A DNA stretch of 64,000 nt from Bacillus pumilus (GTDB lineage Bacteria; Bacillota; Bacilli; Bacillales; Bacillaceae): the NCBI RefSeq assembly GCF_009937765.1, contig NZ_CP047089.1, forward strand, positions 2,416,272-2,480,271, given 5' to 3'. Positions 21,192 to 29,997 of this stretch are shown piece after piece (position 1 is the stretch's first letter; the number at the start of each line of letters is the position of its first letter). The position numbers and the translations under genes were made by a program. Below the pieces are notes generated by a model. The model was not told the origin of the DNA. It ran no database searches and worked only from the letters and a program-made list of their open reading frames with translations.

Positions 21192-21237
21192 GGTGACACG
21201 TGGAGCTGACAGATACTAATAGATCGAGGACTTAACC
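21192..21237 (+). rRNA. 3'-terminal 46 bases of a 23S rRNA gene (truncated)
   Basis: The segment GGTGACACGTGGAGCTGAC to GATCGAGGACTTAACC is the conserved extreme 3' end of Bacillus 23S rRNA. The remaining 2.9 kb of 23S and the whole 16S gene are missing; the sequence just before it is coding-like and unrelated. It lies at the usual distance (about 60 bases) before the 5S gene, so this is the tail of a real rRNA operon that has been cut. Confidence 0.9.
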
Positions 21238-21300
21238 TATATTCTATTGTGAAGTTTGAACATTGTTATCTAGTTTTGAGAGAACATTCTCTCCATCAGG

Positions 21301-21416
21301 TTTGGTGGCGATAGCGAAAAGGTCACACCCGTTCCCATACCGAACACGGAAGTTAAGCTCTTCAGCGCCGATGGTAGTTGGGGGTCTCCCCCTGTGAGAG
21401 TAGGACGCCGCCAAGC
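21301..21416 (+). rRNA. rrf: 5S ribosomal RNA
   Basis: A complete 116-base Bacillus 5S rRNA, from TTTGGTGGCGATAGCG to GACGCCGCCAAGC; the ends pair to form the terminal helix. It lies between the 23S tail and two tRNA genes. Confidence 0.97.
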
Positions 21417-21438
21417 TTGTTATTTATATTTATATCGT

Positions 21439-21516
<78 letters not shown>

Positions 21517-21519
21517 ATT

Positions 21520-21596
21520 GGTCCGGTAGTTCAGTTGGTTAGAATGCCTGCCTGTCACGCAGGAGGTCGCGGGTTCGAGTCCCGTCCGGACCGCCA
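21520..21596 (+). tRNA. tRNA-Asp (GTC)
   Basis: A 77-base cloverleaf with acceptor stem GGTCCGG/CCGGACC, anticodon loop CTGTCAC (anticodon GTC), GGTTCGAGTCC T-arm and encoded CCA. It starts four bases after tRNA-fMet. Confidence 0.97.
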
Positions 21597-21610
21597 TTTT
21601 TATGACTTGT

Positions 21611-21640
21611 AAACGAAAACGTATAGTTTCGTTTTTTTTT
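21611..21640 (+). terminator. Terminator after the rRNA/tRNA unit
   Basis: AAACGAAA-ACGTATAG-TTTCGTT followed by a run of T. Confidence 0.8.
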
Positions 21641-21735
21641 ATGTCTTTTTCTTTTTATACGTATCCAAGATATATTGAATGGTTTTGTCTTTGGCTACAT
21701 GTTATGTAAAAAGAAAAGATAGATCACTTCAACCC

Positions 21736-21766
21736 AGCCTGGTTTTTTCATACCAGGCTTTCTTTA
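21736..21766 (+). terminator. Second terminator upstream of thiL
   Basis: AGCCTGG at 21736-21742 and CCAGGCT at 21753-21759 form a GC-rich stem followed by TTCTTT. It lies about 100 bases beyond the first hairpin with no gene between, so it probably backs up termination of the rRNA/tRNA transcript. The rest of 21641-21872 shows nothing else clear. Confidence 0.65.
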
Positions 21767-21872
21767 TATCATTTTTCATTGGAACTGAAACTCATAGTGG
21801 CTTACACTATATTAATGATGTCTGACATCGTGTCTACTCAATCAATTGATTGCATGAAGGGGCTGTCTTTTT

Positions 21873-22850
21873 ATGGATGAATTTGATCTTATTCGCCGAA
21901 TTACACCAACAGAAACACATCAGCGTTCTTTGGTTATGGGCATCGGTGATGATGCAAGTGTTTATCAACCTCATTCACATTGTGAAGAGGTCGTTTGTGT
22001 TGATACAATGGTGGAACATGTTCATTTTCGCTTTGATTTTTCCACACCTTTTGAGATTGGCTTTAAAGCACTAGCGGTCAATGTCAGTGATATCGCCGCA
22101 ATGGGAGGAACTCCAAAGTATTATCTTGTATCAATTGCTATCCCGCCTCATGGTGATGAGACGGTCGTGTCAGCTCTTTACGAGGGAATGAAAGCATTGG
22201 CTGATACTTATCAAATGGATTTGATTGGTGGAGATACGGTTGCCACTCACAGTGACTTTATCATTACAGTGACAGTCATTGGCGAGGTATCAAAAGGGAA
22301 AGCTTGTTATCGTCACAGTGCTCAGACAGGAGACATCGTCTTTGTCACAGGTGAGCTTGGTTCATCAGCTGCGGGCTTATCACTTTTAATGAACGAATTA
22401 GACTCTCCCAAGGCAGTCGACACAGCCTTTTTTCTTGAGCGTCATAAAAAACCTCAGCCTCACATTGCTGCTGGTCTCATTTGCTCAAGTTACTCAAGGG
22501 TCTCCTTGAATGATGTGAGTGATGGATTAGCGAGTGAGCTGAATGAGATAGCCGAAGCGAGTCATGTGACGATAGAGATAGATGCAAATAAGCTCCCCAT
22601 ACATCCAGATTTACCAGTCCTGCGTAAAGACTGGCTGGAATGGGTGTTATTTGGTGGGGAAGACTTTGTATTAACTGGTACAATTCCACAGGCTGATTGG
22701 GATAGCTTTGAAATGCAATGTAGAAAAAAAGACATTCAAGTCAAACGCATTGGACAAGTCAAAGGTGATCAGGCAGCAAGCGTTCTATTAAAAGACAATG
22801 AACAGCAAACAATGTTAATGAAAAAAGGATATAATCATTTTAAGAAATGA
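21873..22850 (+). CDS. thiL: Thiamine-monophosphate kinase
   Basis: ThiL phosphorylates thiamine monophosphate to the active cofactor thiamine diphosphate, using ATP. The 325-residue product has the PurM/AIRS-like fold: MGIGDDASVY with Mg2+-binding Asp residues near 28-35, the VNVSDIAAMGG block, LIGGDT near residue 108, and SLNDVSDGLASEL. The ATG at 21873 follows AAGGGG. It is the first gene of the thiL-tsaE-tsaB-rimI-tsaD cluster; each gene overlaps or nearly touches the next, so they form one operon. Confidence 0.95.
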   Translation: MDEFDLIRRITPTETHQRSLVMGIGDDASVYQPHSHCEEVVCVDTMVEHVHFRFDFSTPFEIGFKALAVNVSDIAAMGGTPKYYLVSIAIPPHGDETVVSALYEGMKALADTYQMDLIGGDTVATHSDFIITVTVIGEVSKGKACYRHSAQTGDIVFVTGELGSSAAGLSLLMNELDSPKAVDTAFFLERHKKPQPHIAAGLICSSYSRVSLNDVSDGLASELNEIAEASHVTIEIDANKLPIHPDLPVLRKDWLEWVLFGGEDFVLTGTIPQADWDSFEMQCRKKDIQVKRIGQVKGDQAASVLLKDNEQQTMLMKKGYNHFKK

Positions 22851-22863
22851 GGTGACACCCACT

Positions 22864-23340
22864 GTGAAATTAATGTGGACGACAAAAGGTGCGGATGAGA
22901 CGAAACGAATTGCCGCTGCTTTGGCCAAACTTGTGATGCCGAGCGATGTTTTGACATTAGAAGGGGATTTAGGCGCAGGCAAAACGACTTTTTCAAAAGG
23001 CTTTGCAGAAGGCTTAGGGATTACCCGTATCGTCAACAGCCCTACCTTTACGATTATTAAAGAATATACCGATGGCAGACTGCCACTTTATCATATGGAT
23101 GTGTACCGCATGGAAGATGCGGAAGAAGATATCGGTCTTGAAGAATATTTTGAGGGCGAAGGTGTATGCTTGGTTGAGTGGGCACATCTCATTGGACCTC
23201 AATTACCTTCCTCCTATTTGAAAATAGAAATGCTAAGAACAGAACGTGAAGAAGAACGTCATCTTACGTTTAGTGCAAAAGGGGAACGCTATGAGACCCT
23301 TTGTAAGGAGATGAAAGAATTTGACCATACTGGCAATTGA
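22864..23340 (+). CDS. tsaE: TsaE, t6A synthesis ATPase
   Basis: TsaE (YdiB) is the P-loop ATPase of the TsaB-TsaD-TsaE complex that forms N6-threonylcarbamoyladenosine at position 37 of tRNAs reading ANN codons. The Walker A motif GDLGAGKTT is visible near residues 38-46, and the SPTF and VEWAH motifs follow. I chose the GTG at 22864, nine bases after the GAGGTG site, which gives 158 residues like the B. subtilis protein; the GTG at 22852 lies within that site. The end overlaps tsaB by 20 bases. Confidence 0.94.
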   Translation: MKLMWTTKGADETKRIAAALAKLVMPSDVLTLEGDLGAGKTTFSKGFAEGLGITRIVNSPTFTIIKEYTDGRLPLYHMDVYRMEDAEEDIGLEEYFEGEGVCLVEWAHLIGPQLPSSYLKIEMLRTEREEERHLTFSAKGERYETLCKEMKEFDHTGN

Positions 23341-24010
23341 TACGTCAAACCATACACTAGGAATTGCCCTTGTCAAAGATTCCATAGTGATTGGTGAAAG
23401 TATTACGTATTTAAAAAAGAACCATTCCGTCCGAGCGATGCCGACTGTTGAGGCATTGATGAAAGAATGTGGTGTAGCGCCAAGTGAACTAAGTAAAATT
23501 GTTGTAGCAAAAGGACCTGGTTCCTACACTGGCGTTCGAATCGGTGTGACCATTGCAAAAACACTCGCATGGACGCTGTCTATCCCGATATCGGCTGTTT
23601 CGAGTTTGGAAACACTTGCGGCAAATGGTCAATACTTTGATGGATGGATCTCACCACTATTTGATGCGAGAAGAGGACAAGTTTATACTGGGCTATATAT
23701 GTTTGAAGATGGAAAAATCCAAGAGATCAAACAAGACCAAAATATCTTGCTCACGGATTGGCTTCATGAGCTGAAAAAGACAGGAAAGCCTGTCCTATTT
23801 CTTGGACAGGATGTGCATCTTCATGAAGAGAGCATTCGCTCCATTTTAGGAGAAACGGCTGTGATCGCAGAGGGAGCTTTTCATAACCCAAGACCTTCAA
23901 TGCTTGCCTTTTTAGGGACAGATCGTCCTGCAGAGGATGTCCATCAGCTTGTACCTAACTATATTCGTATGGCAGAAGCGGAAGTGAAATGGCTTGAAGG
24001 ACAAAAATAA
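23321..24010 (+). CDS. tsaB: TsaB, t6A synthesis scaffold protein
   Basis: TsaB (YdiC, 229 residues) is the ASKHA-fold partner that dimerises with TsaD; it lacks catalytic metal ligands but is essential for t6A formation. The N-terminal ILAIDTSNHTLGIAL strand-loop and the KGPGSYTGVRIGV segment are diagnostic. The start is a TTG at 23321 after AAGGAG. It overlaps tsaE and rimI at its two ends, so it is translationally coupled in the operon. Confidence 0.94.
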   Translation: MTILAIDTSNHTLGIALVKDSIVIGESITYLKKNHSVRAMPTVEALMKECGVAPSELSKIVVAKGPGSYTGVRIGVTIAKTLAWTLSIPISAVSSLETLAANGQYFDGWISPLFDARRGQVYTGLYMFEDGKIQEIKQDQNILLTDWLHELKKTGKPVLFLGQDVHLHEESIRSILGETAVIAEGAFHNPRPSMLAFLGTDRPAEDVHQLVPNYIRMAEAEVKWLEGQK

Positions 24011-24464
24011 TCTCAACATAACAGAGATTCGAAAAATGACGGTAGCGGACATTCCAGAGGTGTATACGATTGAAGTGCATTCGTTTACTGCCCCTTGGAA
24101 AAAAGAATCATTTGTCTATGAGATTCTTCATAACCAGTACAGCCATTATTTTCTCATTGAAGAAGATGAGCAACCTGTTGGGTATTGCGGGGTCTGGATC
24201 GTCATGGACGATGCACAAATTACGAACATTGCAATTCTCCCTGAGCATAGAGGAAAGGGTTACGGGGAAGCATTGCTGCGATATGTCATGGAATTTTGTA
24301 AAGAAAAAAAGACAGATCATCTTTCTTTAGAGGTGCGGGTTTCAAATACACCTGCACAATCCCTTTATGAAAAGCTTGGTTTCAGACCAGCTTCTATTCG
24401 AAAGAATTATTATACGGATAATGGGGAAGATGCATTGGTCATGTGGGTGAATATAAATGAGTGA
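23994..24464 (+). CDS. rimI: RimI-type ribosomal protein S18 N-acetyltransferase
   Basis: A 156-residue GNAT protein with acetyl-CoA loop HRGKGYG and the C-terminal [15 protein letters not shown] block found in RimI, which acetylates the N-terminal alanine of S18. It is embedded between tsaB and tsaD, overlapping both, as in most Firmicutes. The start is taken as the TTG at 23994, which gives a length like B. subtilis YdiD (about 151); an internal ATG at 24036 is possible. Confidence 0.9.
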   Translation: MKDKNNLNITEIRKMTVADIPEVYTIEVHSFTAPWKKESFVYEILHNQYSHYFLIEEDEQPVGYCGVWIVMDDAQITNIAILPEHRGKGYGEALLRYVMEFCKEKKTDHLSLEVRVSNTPAQSLYEKLGFRPASIRKNYYTDNGEDALVMWVNINE

Positions 24465-25485
24465 ACAAACAGATCGATTCATATTAGGTATAGAGACAAG
24501 CTGTGACGAAACAGCTGCATCTATTGTGAAAAATGGGAAAGAAATTGTAGCGAATGTAGTCGCGTCGCAAATAGAAAGCCATAAACGATTTGGCGGTGTT
24601 GTCCCAGAAATCGCTTCAAGGCATCATGTGGAGCAAGTTACTATCGTGTTAGAAGAAGTGATGACACAGGCCAATATGAGCTTTCAAGATTTAGATGCCA
24701 TTGCTGTCACAGAAGGACCAGGCTTAGTTGGCGCCCTTCTGATTGGTGTCAATGCAGCCAAGGCACTGAGCTTTGCCCATCAAATTCCTCTTGTTGGTGT
24801 ACATCATATTGCAGGGCATATTTATGCAAATCAACTTGTAGATGAATTACAGTTTCCATGCTTGGCTCTTGTTGTTTCTGGAGGACATACTGAACTTGTA
24901 CTAATGAAAGAGCACGGATCATTTGAGGTGATCGGAGAAACATTAGATGATGCGGCTGGAGAAGCTTACGATAAAGTGGCCCGGACGATGGGTCTTCCGT
25001 ATCCAGGCGGACCTCATATTGATCGGTTAGCACATGAAGGAGAGCCAACGATTAAGCTTCCACGAGCATGGCTTGAAGAAGGCTCTTATCACTTTAGCTT
25101 TAGTGGATTAAAATCAGCTGTTATTAACACACTACACAATGCCTCTCAAAAAGATGAAATAATTGCTCCAGAGAATTTGGCAGCAAGTTTTCAAGCAAGT
25201 GTCATTGAAGTACTTGTTGGAAAAACATTAAAAGCGGCAGAGGCCTATGGCGTCAAGCAGGTTGTCCTAGCTGGTGGCGTCGCTGCCAATAAAGGTCTGA
25301 GAGAAGCCTTAACAACAGCATTCACAAAGCTTCCTGACGTAAAGGTCATTGTTCCTCCGTTATCTCTTTGCACAGACAATGCAGCCATGATCGCTGCTGC
25401 TGGAACCATTGCGTTTGAGAGAGGAATAAGAGGCGATATGGCGATGAATGGCCAGCCGGGCTTACCACTTGTCTCATATGAATGA
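24457..25485 (+). CDS. tsaD: TsaD, tRNA t6A threonylcarbamoyltransferase
   Basis: TsaD (Gcp, YdiE; 342 residues) transfers the threonylcarbamoyl group from threonylcarbamoyl-AMP to A37 of tRNA. The metal-binding HxxxH motif is seen in [10 protein letters not shown] near residues 110-120, with the nucleotide-binding VSGGHTEL and [11 protein letters not shown] segments and the Kae1 signature [13 protein letters not shown] near residue 44. It is the last gene of the operon, which ends at the hairpin at 25488-25515. The DnaA-box cluster lies directly downstream. Confidence 0.96.
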   Translation: MSEQTDRFILGIETSCDETAASIVKNGKEIVANVVASQIESHKRFGGVVPEIASRHHVEQVTIVLEEVMTQANMSFQDLDAIAVTEGPGLVGALLIGVNAAKALSFAHQIPLVGVHHIAGHIYANQLVDELQFPCLALVVSGGHTELVLMKEHGSFEVIGETLDDAAGEAYDKVARTMGLPYPGGPHIDRLAHEGEPTIKLPRAWLEEGSYHFSFSGLKSAVINTLHNASQKDEIIAPENLAASFQASVIEVLVGKTLKAAEAYGVKQVVLAGGVAANKGLREALTTAFTKLPDVKVIVPPLSLCTDNAAMIAAAGTIAFERGIRGDMAMNGQPGLPLVSYE

Positions 25486-25487
25486 AA

Positions 25488-25515
25488 ACGCCTGTGGATA
25501 CACAGGTTTTTTTCA
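25488..25515 (+). terminator. Terminator of the thiL-tsaD operon
   Basis: CCTGTG-GATA-CACAGG followed by seven T. The left arm and loop also make a DnaA-box-like TGTGGATAC. Confidence 0.88.
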
Positions 25516-25712
25516 TTTTTAATGAAAGCGATTTATTCACAAGCAATCCGGGTATATCCACAATTGTTAGAAAATTTCGTTATAAAATGATGGGGATGTG
25601 CATAAATATGATCTTTTATGTGGATATGTGATTAAATATCTGTGGACAAAGTGGATAAGTCTATTTTTCAAAAGAATAATAAAGAACTTATTGTGGATAC
25701 TAATGTGGATAA
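25493..25712. promoter_or_regulatory. DnaA-box cluster between tsaD and ydiF
   Basis: Nine sites within at most one mismatch of the DnaA box TTATCCACA lie in 220 bases. Forward: TTATTCACA (25533), ATATCCACA (25554). Reverse, read on the plus strand: TGTGGATAC (25493), TGTGCATAA (25597), TGTGGATAT (25619), TGTGGACAA (25641), AGTGGATAA (25650, directly abutting the previous box), TGTGGATAC (25692) and the perfect TGTGGATAA (25704). B. subtilis is known to have several DnaA-box clusters outside oriC, one at gcp (tsaD), which help restrain initiation. There are no DnaA or DnaN genes here, so this is not oriC. Confidence 0.88.
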
Positions 25713-25733
25713 GAAATCTCCACTAAAGGAAAA

Positions 25734-25757
25734 AAGAGCACCCATTAGGGCGCCCAT
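25734..25757 (-). terminator. Probable terminator after ydiF
   Basis: On the minus strand GCGCCC-TAAT-GGGTGC is followed by TCTTTTTT directly after the ydiF stop. Confidence 0.7.
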
Positions 25758-27679
25758 TAAGATTCGGATAGCTCTTCCCACTCTGCGAAAAGGGATTCGA
25801 GCTCTTGATGAAATGTATCATTTTCTATTTGAATGTTTTGGACCTTCTCGTGATCTTGAAAAATAGCAGGATCACATAGAAGCTCTTCATTGTCACCAAG
25901 CTTCGCTTCAATGATAGCAATCCGTTCTTCAATTTCCTCGATTCTACGCTGCTTTTGTCTTTCTTTCTTTTTTAGTTCTTTTTCTTCTGCATAAGAAAGC
26001 TTTGCTGTTTCAACTGGCTTTGCTGCTTGTTTTTTAAGCGCCTCATTTTCTTGAATCGCCTCAAGCTCTAATTGTTCATCTTTCTTTTCAAGATAGTAGT
26101 CATAGTCACCGAGATACTCTCTTGTTTCTGTAGGTGACAGCTCGAATACTTTCGTTGCTAGGCGGTTGATAAAATAACGGTCATGCGAGACAAATAAGAT
26201 AGTTCCCGGATAATCAATGAGCGCATTTTCTAAAATTTCCTTACTATCTAAGTCCAAATGGTTCGTAGGTTCATCAAGTATCAGGAAATTGGCTTTTTGG
26301 AGCATCAGCTTTGCCAGGGCAAGGCGCGCTTTTTCTCCACCGCTTAATGCATGAACGGGCTTTAAGACGTCGTCACCGGAAAAGAGGAAGTTCCCTAAAC
26401 ATGTCCGAATGTCTTTTTCATTCATGTGAGGATAGTCATCCCAAAGCTCATTGAGCACTTTTTTGGAGGATGTCAGTTTGGCTTGTTCTTGGTCATAGTA
26501 GCCAATGGTGACATGAGATCCAAAGGTGATGTCGCCTTTTGCAGGCTTTAATGTGTTCGTTAACGTTTTTAAAAGGGTTGATTTCCCGATCCCATTAGGA
26601 CCAATGAGTGCCACGCTATCCTCGCGTTTGATCTGAAATGAAAGAGAGGATAGAAGCGGTATTTTTTCATCATAACGAATGTCGAGATCATGTACCTTCA
26701 GCACGTCATTGCCGCTTTGTCTCGTAATATCAAAATGAAAGTTTGCGGATTTTTCATCACCTAATGGCTTATCTAAACGATCCATCCGTTCCAGCTGTTT
26801 GCGTCTGCTCTGGGCGCGCTTTGTGGTCGAGGCTCTTGCTAGATTGCGATCTACGAAATCTTGAAGCTTTGAGATTTCTTCTTGCTGCTTTTCGTAAAGC
26901 TTCATATCACGCTCTAGTTGCTCAGCTTTCAGATCAAGATACTTACTATAGTTGCCTGCAAACTTTTTCATAGCCGTTCTTGAAACTTCATATACATGGT
27001 TCACCACTTTGTCTAAGAAGTATCGATCATGGGACACGATCAGAATAGCGCCTGTATAATTTTGCAAATACTGCTCCAGCCATGATAAGGTATCAATATC
27101 TAAATGGTTGGTCGGCTCGTCCAGAATTAAGAGTTGTGGTTTCATTAATAAGAGCTTTCCAAGCGCTAGACGGGTTTTCTGACCACCACTTAAGGATTGA
27201 ACGGTTGTCTCATCTTCAAAGTGACTAAAGCCGAGCCCATGAAGAATAGAGCGGACATCTGCTTCGTATTGATAGCCGCCTTGATCTTTAAATTCCTGCT
27301 GTAGCCTGTCGTAGGTTTTCATGAGGGAATCCAGCTCGGCACCTGTGGAAGAAGCCATTTTCTCTTCAATGGTTCTCATCTCTTGTTCCATTTTTTTTAA
27401 ATGATCAAAAACCGATAATAATTCGTCTTTTAACGTACGTGTAGACGTCACATCGGTATGCTGTGCTAAATAGCCGATCGATAGGTCTTTCGGTTTGATG
27501 ATCTCACCTTGTTCGTAAGACAATTGACCGGCAATGATTTTCAAAAGGGTGGATTTGCCTGCGCCGTTACGACCTACAATGGCAATCCGATCCCTTGCTT
27601 TCACTTCCAATTTTATATTCGTTAAAACGGTATCAGCACCAAACGATTTGGACAGCTGATTCACTTGTAGAATCATCAT
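25757..27679 (-). CDS. ydiF: YdiF, ABC-F family ATPase
   Basis: A 640-residue cytosolic protein with two ABC ATPase domains and no membrane segment: Walker A GRNGAGKST near residue 37 and GPNGIGKST near 354; signatures LSGGQKTRLALG and LSGGEKARLALA; between them the charged linker typical of ABC-F proteins, and at the C-terminus a coiled-coil Lys/Glu/Gln region (about 540-640). ABC-F proteins act on the ribosome as translation factors or antibiotic-protection factors; this one matches the housekeeping Uup-like YdiF. It is transcribed alone, convergent with the tsaD operon and divergent from moaC. Confidence 0.93.
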   Translation of the reverse strand: MMILQVNQLSKSFGADTVLTNIKLEVKARDRIAIVGRNGAGKSTLLKIIAGQLSYEQGEIIKPKDLSIGYLAQHTDVTSTRTLKDELLSVFDHLKKMEQEMRTIEEKMASSTGAELDSLMKTYDRLQQEFKDQGGYQYEADVRSILHGLGFSHFEDETTVQSLSGGQKTRLALGKLLLMKPQLLILDEPTNHLDIDTLSWLEQYLQNYTGAILIVSHDRYFLDKVVNHVYEVSRTAMKKFAGNYSKYLDLKAEQLERDMKLYEKQQEEISKLQDFVDRNLARASTTKRAQSRRKQLERMDRLDKPLGDEKSANFHFDITRQSGNDVLKVHDLDIRYDEKIPLLSSLSFQIKREDSVALIGPNGIGKSTLLKTLTNTLKPAKGDITFGSHVTIGYYDQEQAKLTSSKKVLNELWDDYPHMNEKDIRTCLGNFLFSGDDVLKPVHALSGGEKARLALAKLMLQKANFLILDEPTNHLDLDSKEILENALIDYPGTILFVSHDRYFINRLATKVFELSPTETREYLGDYDYYLEKKDEQLELEAIQENEALKKQAAKPVETAKLSYAEEKELKKKERQKQRRIEEIEERIAIIEAKLGDNEELLCDPAIFQDHEKVQNIQIENDTFHQELESLFAEWEELSES

Positions 27680-27818
27680 GTAACTTCACCTCTGCTATAA
27701 TATGTTAAGTGTAGCTTATCAGCAGTAAACCAGCAAATATTACATACAATCGCCATATTCAAATGAAAGACAGATAGGAAAAAATAGTGTATCATTTGAG
27801 TGAGGGAGCGTTGAAAAG

Positions 27819-28310
27819 ATGAGGCAATTTAGCCACTTTAACGAACAAGGAAGAGCAAAGATGGTCGACATTAGTGACAAATCATCTACTATGAGAACCG
27901 CTGTTGCTGCTTCAAGTGTTCGTATGATAAAAGAAGTGTTTCATAAAATAGAGCAACGTGAAATTGGAAAAGGGGATGTGCTGTCTGTTGCACAGGTTGC
28001 TGGCATTATGGCAGCAAAGCAAACATCTACCATTATTCCAATGTGTCATCCGCTTGCATTAAAAGGAGTGGATATCTCCTTTGATTGGGAGGAAGACGGA
28101 AATGCGCACATTCTGAACATACAAGTACAGGTGAAAACAAAAGGAAGTACGGGTGTGGAGATGGAAGCGCTCACCTCTGCTTCAGTATGTGCACTGACCG
28201 TTTACGACATGTGCAAAGCGATTGATAAAGGCATGATCATCGGTCCTACCTATTTAATTGAAAAGACAGGCGGGAAAAACGGTGATTTTCACAGAGCATC
28301 TGATATTTAA
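27819..28310 (+). CDS. moaC: Cyclic pyranopterin monophosphate synthase MoaC
   Basis: MoaC makes cyclic pyranopterin monophosphate from the product of MoaA in molybdenum cofactor synthesis. The 163-residue product has the conserved blocks [29 protein letters not shown] and [23 protein letters not shown], with the catalytic Lys near the C-terminus (MCKAIDKGM). The ATG at 27819 follows GAGGGAG. It is separated from the other moa genes, as in B. subtilis (ydiG), and precedes rex by 15 bases. Confidence 0.95.
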   Translation: MRQFSHFNEQGRAKMVDISDKSSTMRTAVAASSVRMIKEVFHKIEQREIGKGDVLSVAQVAGIMAAKQTSTIIPMCHPLALKGVDISFDWEEDGNAHILNIQVQVKTKGSTGVEMEALTSASVCALTVYDMCKAIDKGMIIGPTYLIEKTGGKNGDFHRASDI

Positions 28311-28325
28311 GTTGGAGGACCTTAT

Positions 28326-28979
28326 ATGAATATAGATCAGTCAAAAATTCCACAAGCGACAGCCAAACGTTTGCCGCTATATTACCGTTTTTTAAAAAAT
28401 CTGCATGCATCAGGAAAACAAAGGGTCTCATCGGCAGAGCTTAGTGATGCAGTCAAAGTGGATTCTGCTACCATTCGCCGAGATTTTTCGTACTTTGGTG
28501 CACTTGGGAAGAAGGGGTATGGCTATAATGTCGATTACCTTTTGACCTTCTTCAGAAAGACACTTGACCAAGATGAAATGACCAATGTCATGCTCATCGG
28601 TGTCGGGAATTTAGGGACTGCTTTTTTACACTATAATTTCATCAAAAATAATAATACAAAAATTTCAATGGCTTTTGACGTCAATGAGAGTAAAATAGGT
28701 AGTGAGATAGGCGGCGTGCCTGTCTATGATTTGGATAAGCTTGAAGAGCATGTTCAAGAGGTAGGAGATATACCTGTTGCCATTTTGACAGTACCTGCCG
28801 TAGCAGCTCAACCCATTACAGATCGTTTGATTGCCCTTGGCATCAAAGGGATCCTTAATTTTACGCCGGCCCGATTGAATGTGCCGGAACACATTCGAAT
28901 TCATCATATAGATTTGGCGGTTGAACTTCAGTCTCTTGTGTATTTCTTAAAGCATTACTCTATTACACAGGAGGATTGA
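28326..28979 (+). CDS. rex: Redox-sensing repressor Rex
   Basis: Rex represses fermentation and respiration genes until NADH rises. The 217-residue product has an N-terminal winged helix (about 1-80, with [24 protein letters not shown]), the Rossmann motif GVGNLGTAF near residue 95, and a C-terminal dimer swap helix. Length equals other Bacillus Rex proteins. The ribosome site is TGGAGG. It lies directly before tatAy-tatCy, as in B. subtilis. Confidence 0.96.
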   Translation: MNIDQSKIPQATAKRLPLYYRFLKNLHASGKQRVSSAELSDAVKVDSATIRRDFSYFGALGKKGYGYNVDYLLTFFRKTLDQDEMTNVMLIGVGNLGTAFLHYNFIKNNNTKISMAFDVNESKIGSEIGGVPVYDLDKLEEHVQEVGDIPVAILTVPAVAAQPITDRLIALGIKGILNFTPARLNVPEHIRIHHIDLAVELQSLVYFLKHYSITQED

Positions 28980-29006
28980 CGAAAAGGGGTAAAGGGGGTG
29001 GAGCAA

Positions 29007-29186
29007 ATGGGTCCGATTGGTCCTGGAAGTTTGGTTCTGATTGCGATTGTTGCGCTCATTATTTTTGGGCCGAAAAAGCTTCCTCAATTAGGAAGAGCAG
29101 CAGGAGATACATTACGGGAATTCAAAAATGCCACAAAGGGTTTAGCTGATGATCAGGAAGAAAATAAGAAAAAAGAAGATCAGTAG
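29007..29186 (+). CDS. tatAy: TatAy, twin-arginine translocase TatA subunit
   Basis: A 59-residue protein with one N-terminal membrane helix, the FGPKKLPQLG hinge, an amphipathic helix (AAGDTLREFKNATKG) and an acidic/lysine tail: the TatA plan. I chose the ATG at 29007, 8 bases after AAAGGGGG; the in-frame GTG at 28998 overlaps that site. In B. subtilis TatAy and TatCy form a minimal translocase that exports folded EfeB (YwbN) and other substrates. tatCy follows after six bases. Confidence 0.94.
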   Translation: MGPIGPGSLVLIAIVALIIFGPKKLPQLGRAAGDTLREFKNATKGLADDQEENKKKEDQ

Positions 29187-29192
29187 AATAGG

Positions 29193-29957
29193 ATGAGCTT
29201 CATGAATGTCAAAGATATGCCGCTTATGGAGCATATTGTGGAACTGCGAAAACGTTTAGTGGTCATTGCGATGTTTTTTGTTGCCTTTATGGTGGCAGGT
29301 TTTTTTCTCGCTAAGCCGGTCATTGTATATTTACAAAATACGGATGAAGCGGCAACACTGACGCTGAACGCGTTTAAGCTCACAGATCCTCTGTACGTGT
29401 TTATGCAGTTCGCATTTGTCATTGCTTTGGTTTTGACGTGTCCCGTGATTTTGTATCAGCTATGGGCGTTTGTGAGCCCTGGCTTATATGATAAAGAAAG
29501 AAAGGTGACACTTGCTTATATTCCGATTGCACTGCTTTTATTTTTAAGCGGTGTGGCTTTCTCTTATTTTATTTTGTTTCCGTTTGTCGTTGATTTTATG
29601 ATACGGATGTCGAATGATTTAAATGTAGAGCAAGTCATTGGGATTCATGAGTATTTTACATTTCTGATGCAGTTAACACTTCCATTTGGCTTTTTGTTTC
29701 AGATGCCCGTTGTGTTGATGTTTCTCACAAGACTTGGCATCATCACACCGATGTTTTTATCAAAAATACGGAAGTATGCCTATTTTGTCCTCCTTGTCAT
29801 TGCCGCACTGATTACACCGCCAGAGATCGTTTCCCACCTCATGGTTACTTTGCCGATGCTCGTATTGTACGAAGTGAGTATTGTCATTTCGAGAGTGACC
29901 TATCGTAAAATGCAGCAAACAGAGACAGAGGAGAAAGAAAATGATGATGTCTCATAA
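29193..29957 (+). CDS. tatCy: TatCy, twin-arginine translocase TatC subunit
   Basis: A 254-residue, six-helix membrane protein that recognises twin-arginine signal peptides. The N-terminal MEHIVELRKRL motif with the conserved Glu and the loops WAFVSPGLY and FPFGFLFQMPV are diagnostic. Length equals B. subtilis TatCy. It is co-transcribed with tatAy and ends at the terminator at 29955-29997. Confidence 0.95.
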   Translation: MSFMNVKDMPLMEHIVELRKRLVVIAMFFVAFMVAGFFLAKPVIVYLQNTDEAATLTLNAFKLTDPLYVFMQFAFVIALVLTCPVILYQLWAFVSPGLYDKERKVTLAYIPIALLLFLSGVAFSYFILFPFVVDFMIRMSNDLNVEQVIGIHEYFTFLMQLTLPFGFLFQMPVVLMFLTRLGIITPMFLSKIRKYAYFVLLVIAALITPPEIVSHLMVTLPMLVLYEVSIVISRVTYRKMQQTETEEKENDDVS

Positions 29958-29997
29958 AAAACATCGTGATCCAAATAAGGGTCACGATGTTTTTTCT
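29955..29997. terminator. Terminator between tatCy and the convergent small gene
   Basis: AAAAAACATCGTGA and TCACGATGTTTTTT form a long stem with A and T flanks, usable in both directions. Confidence 0.88.

Noticed and set aside
25493-25712. DnaA-box cluster as a replication origin
   Set aside because: No dnaA, dnaN or rpmH nearby, no AT-rich unwinding element of oriC type, and the location matches a known non-oriC cluster.
25642-25866. 74-codon frame across the DnaA-box cluster
   Set aside because: No ribosome site, and composed of the DnaA boxes and the ydiF end.
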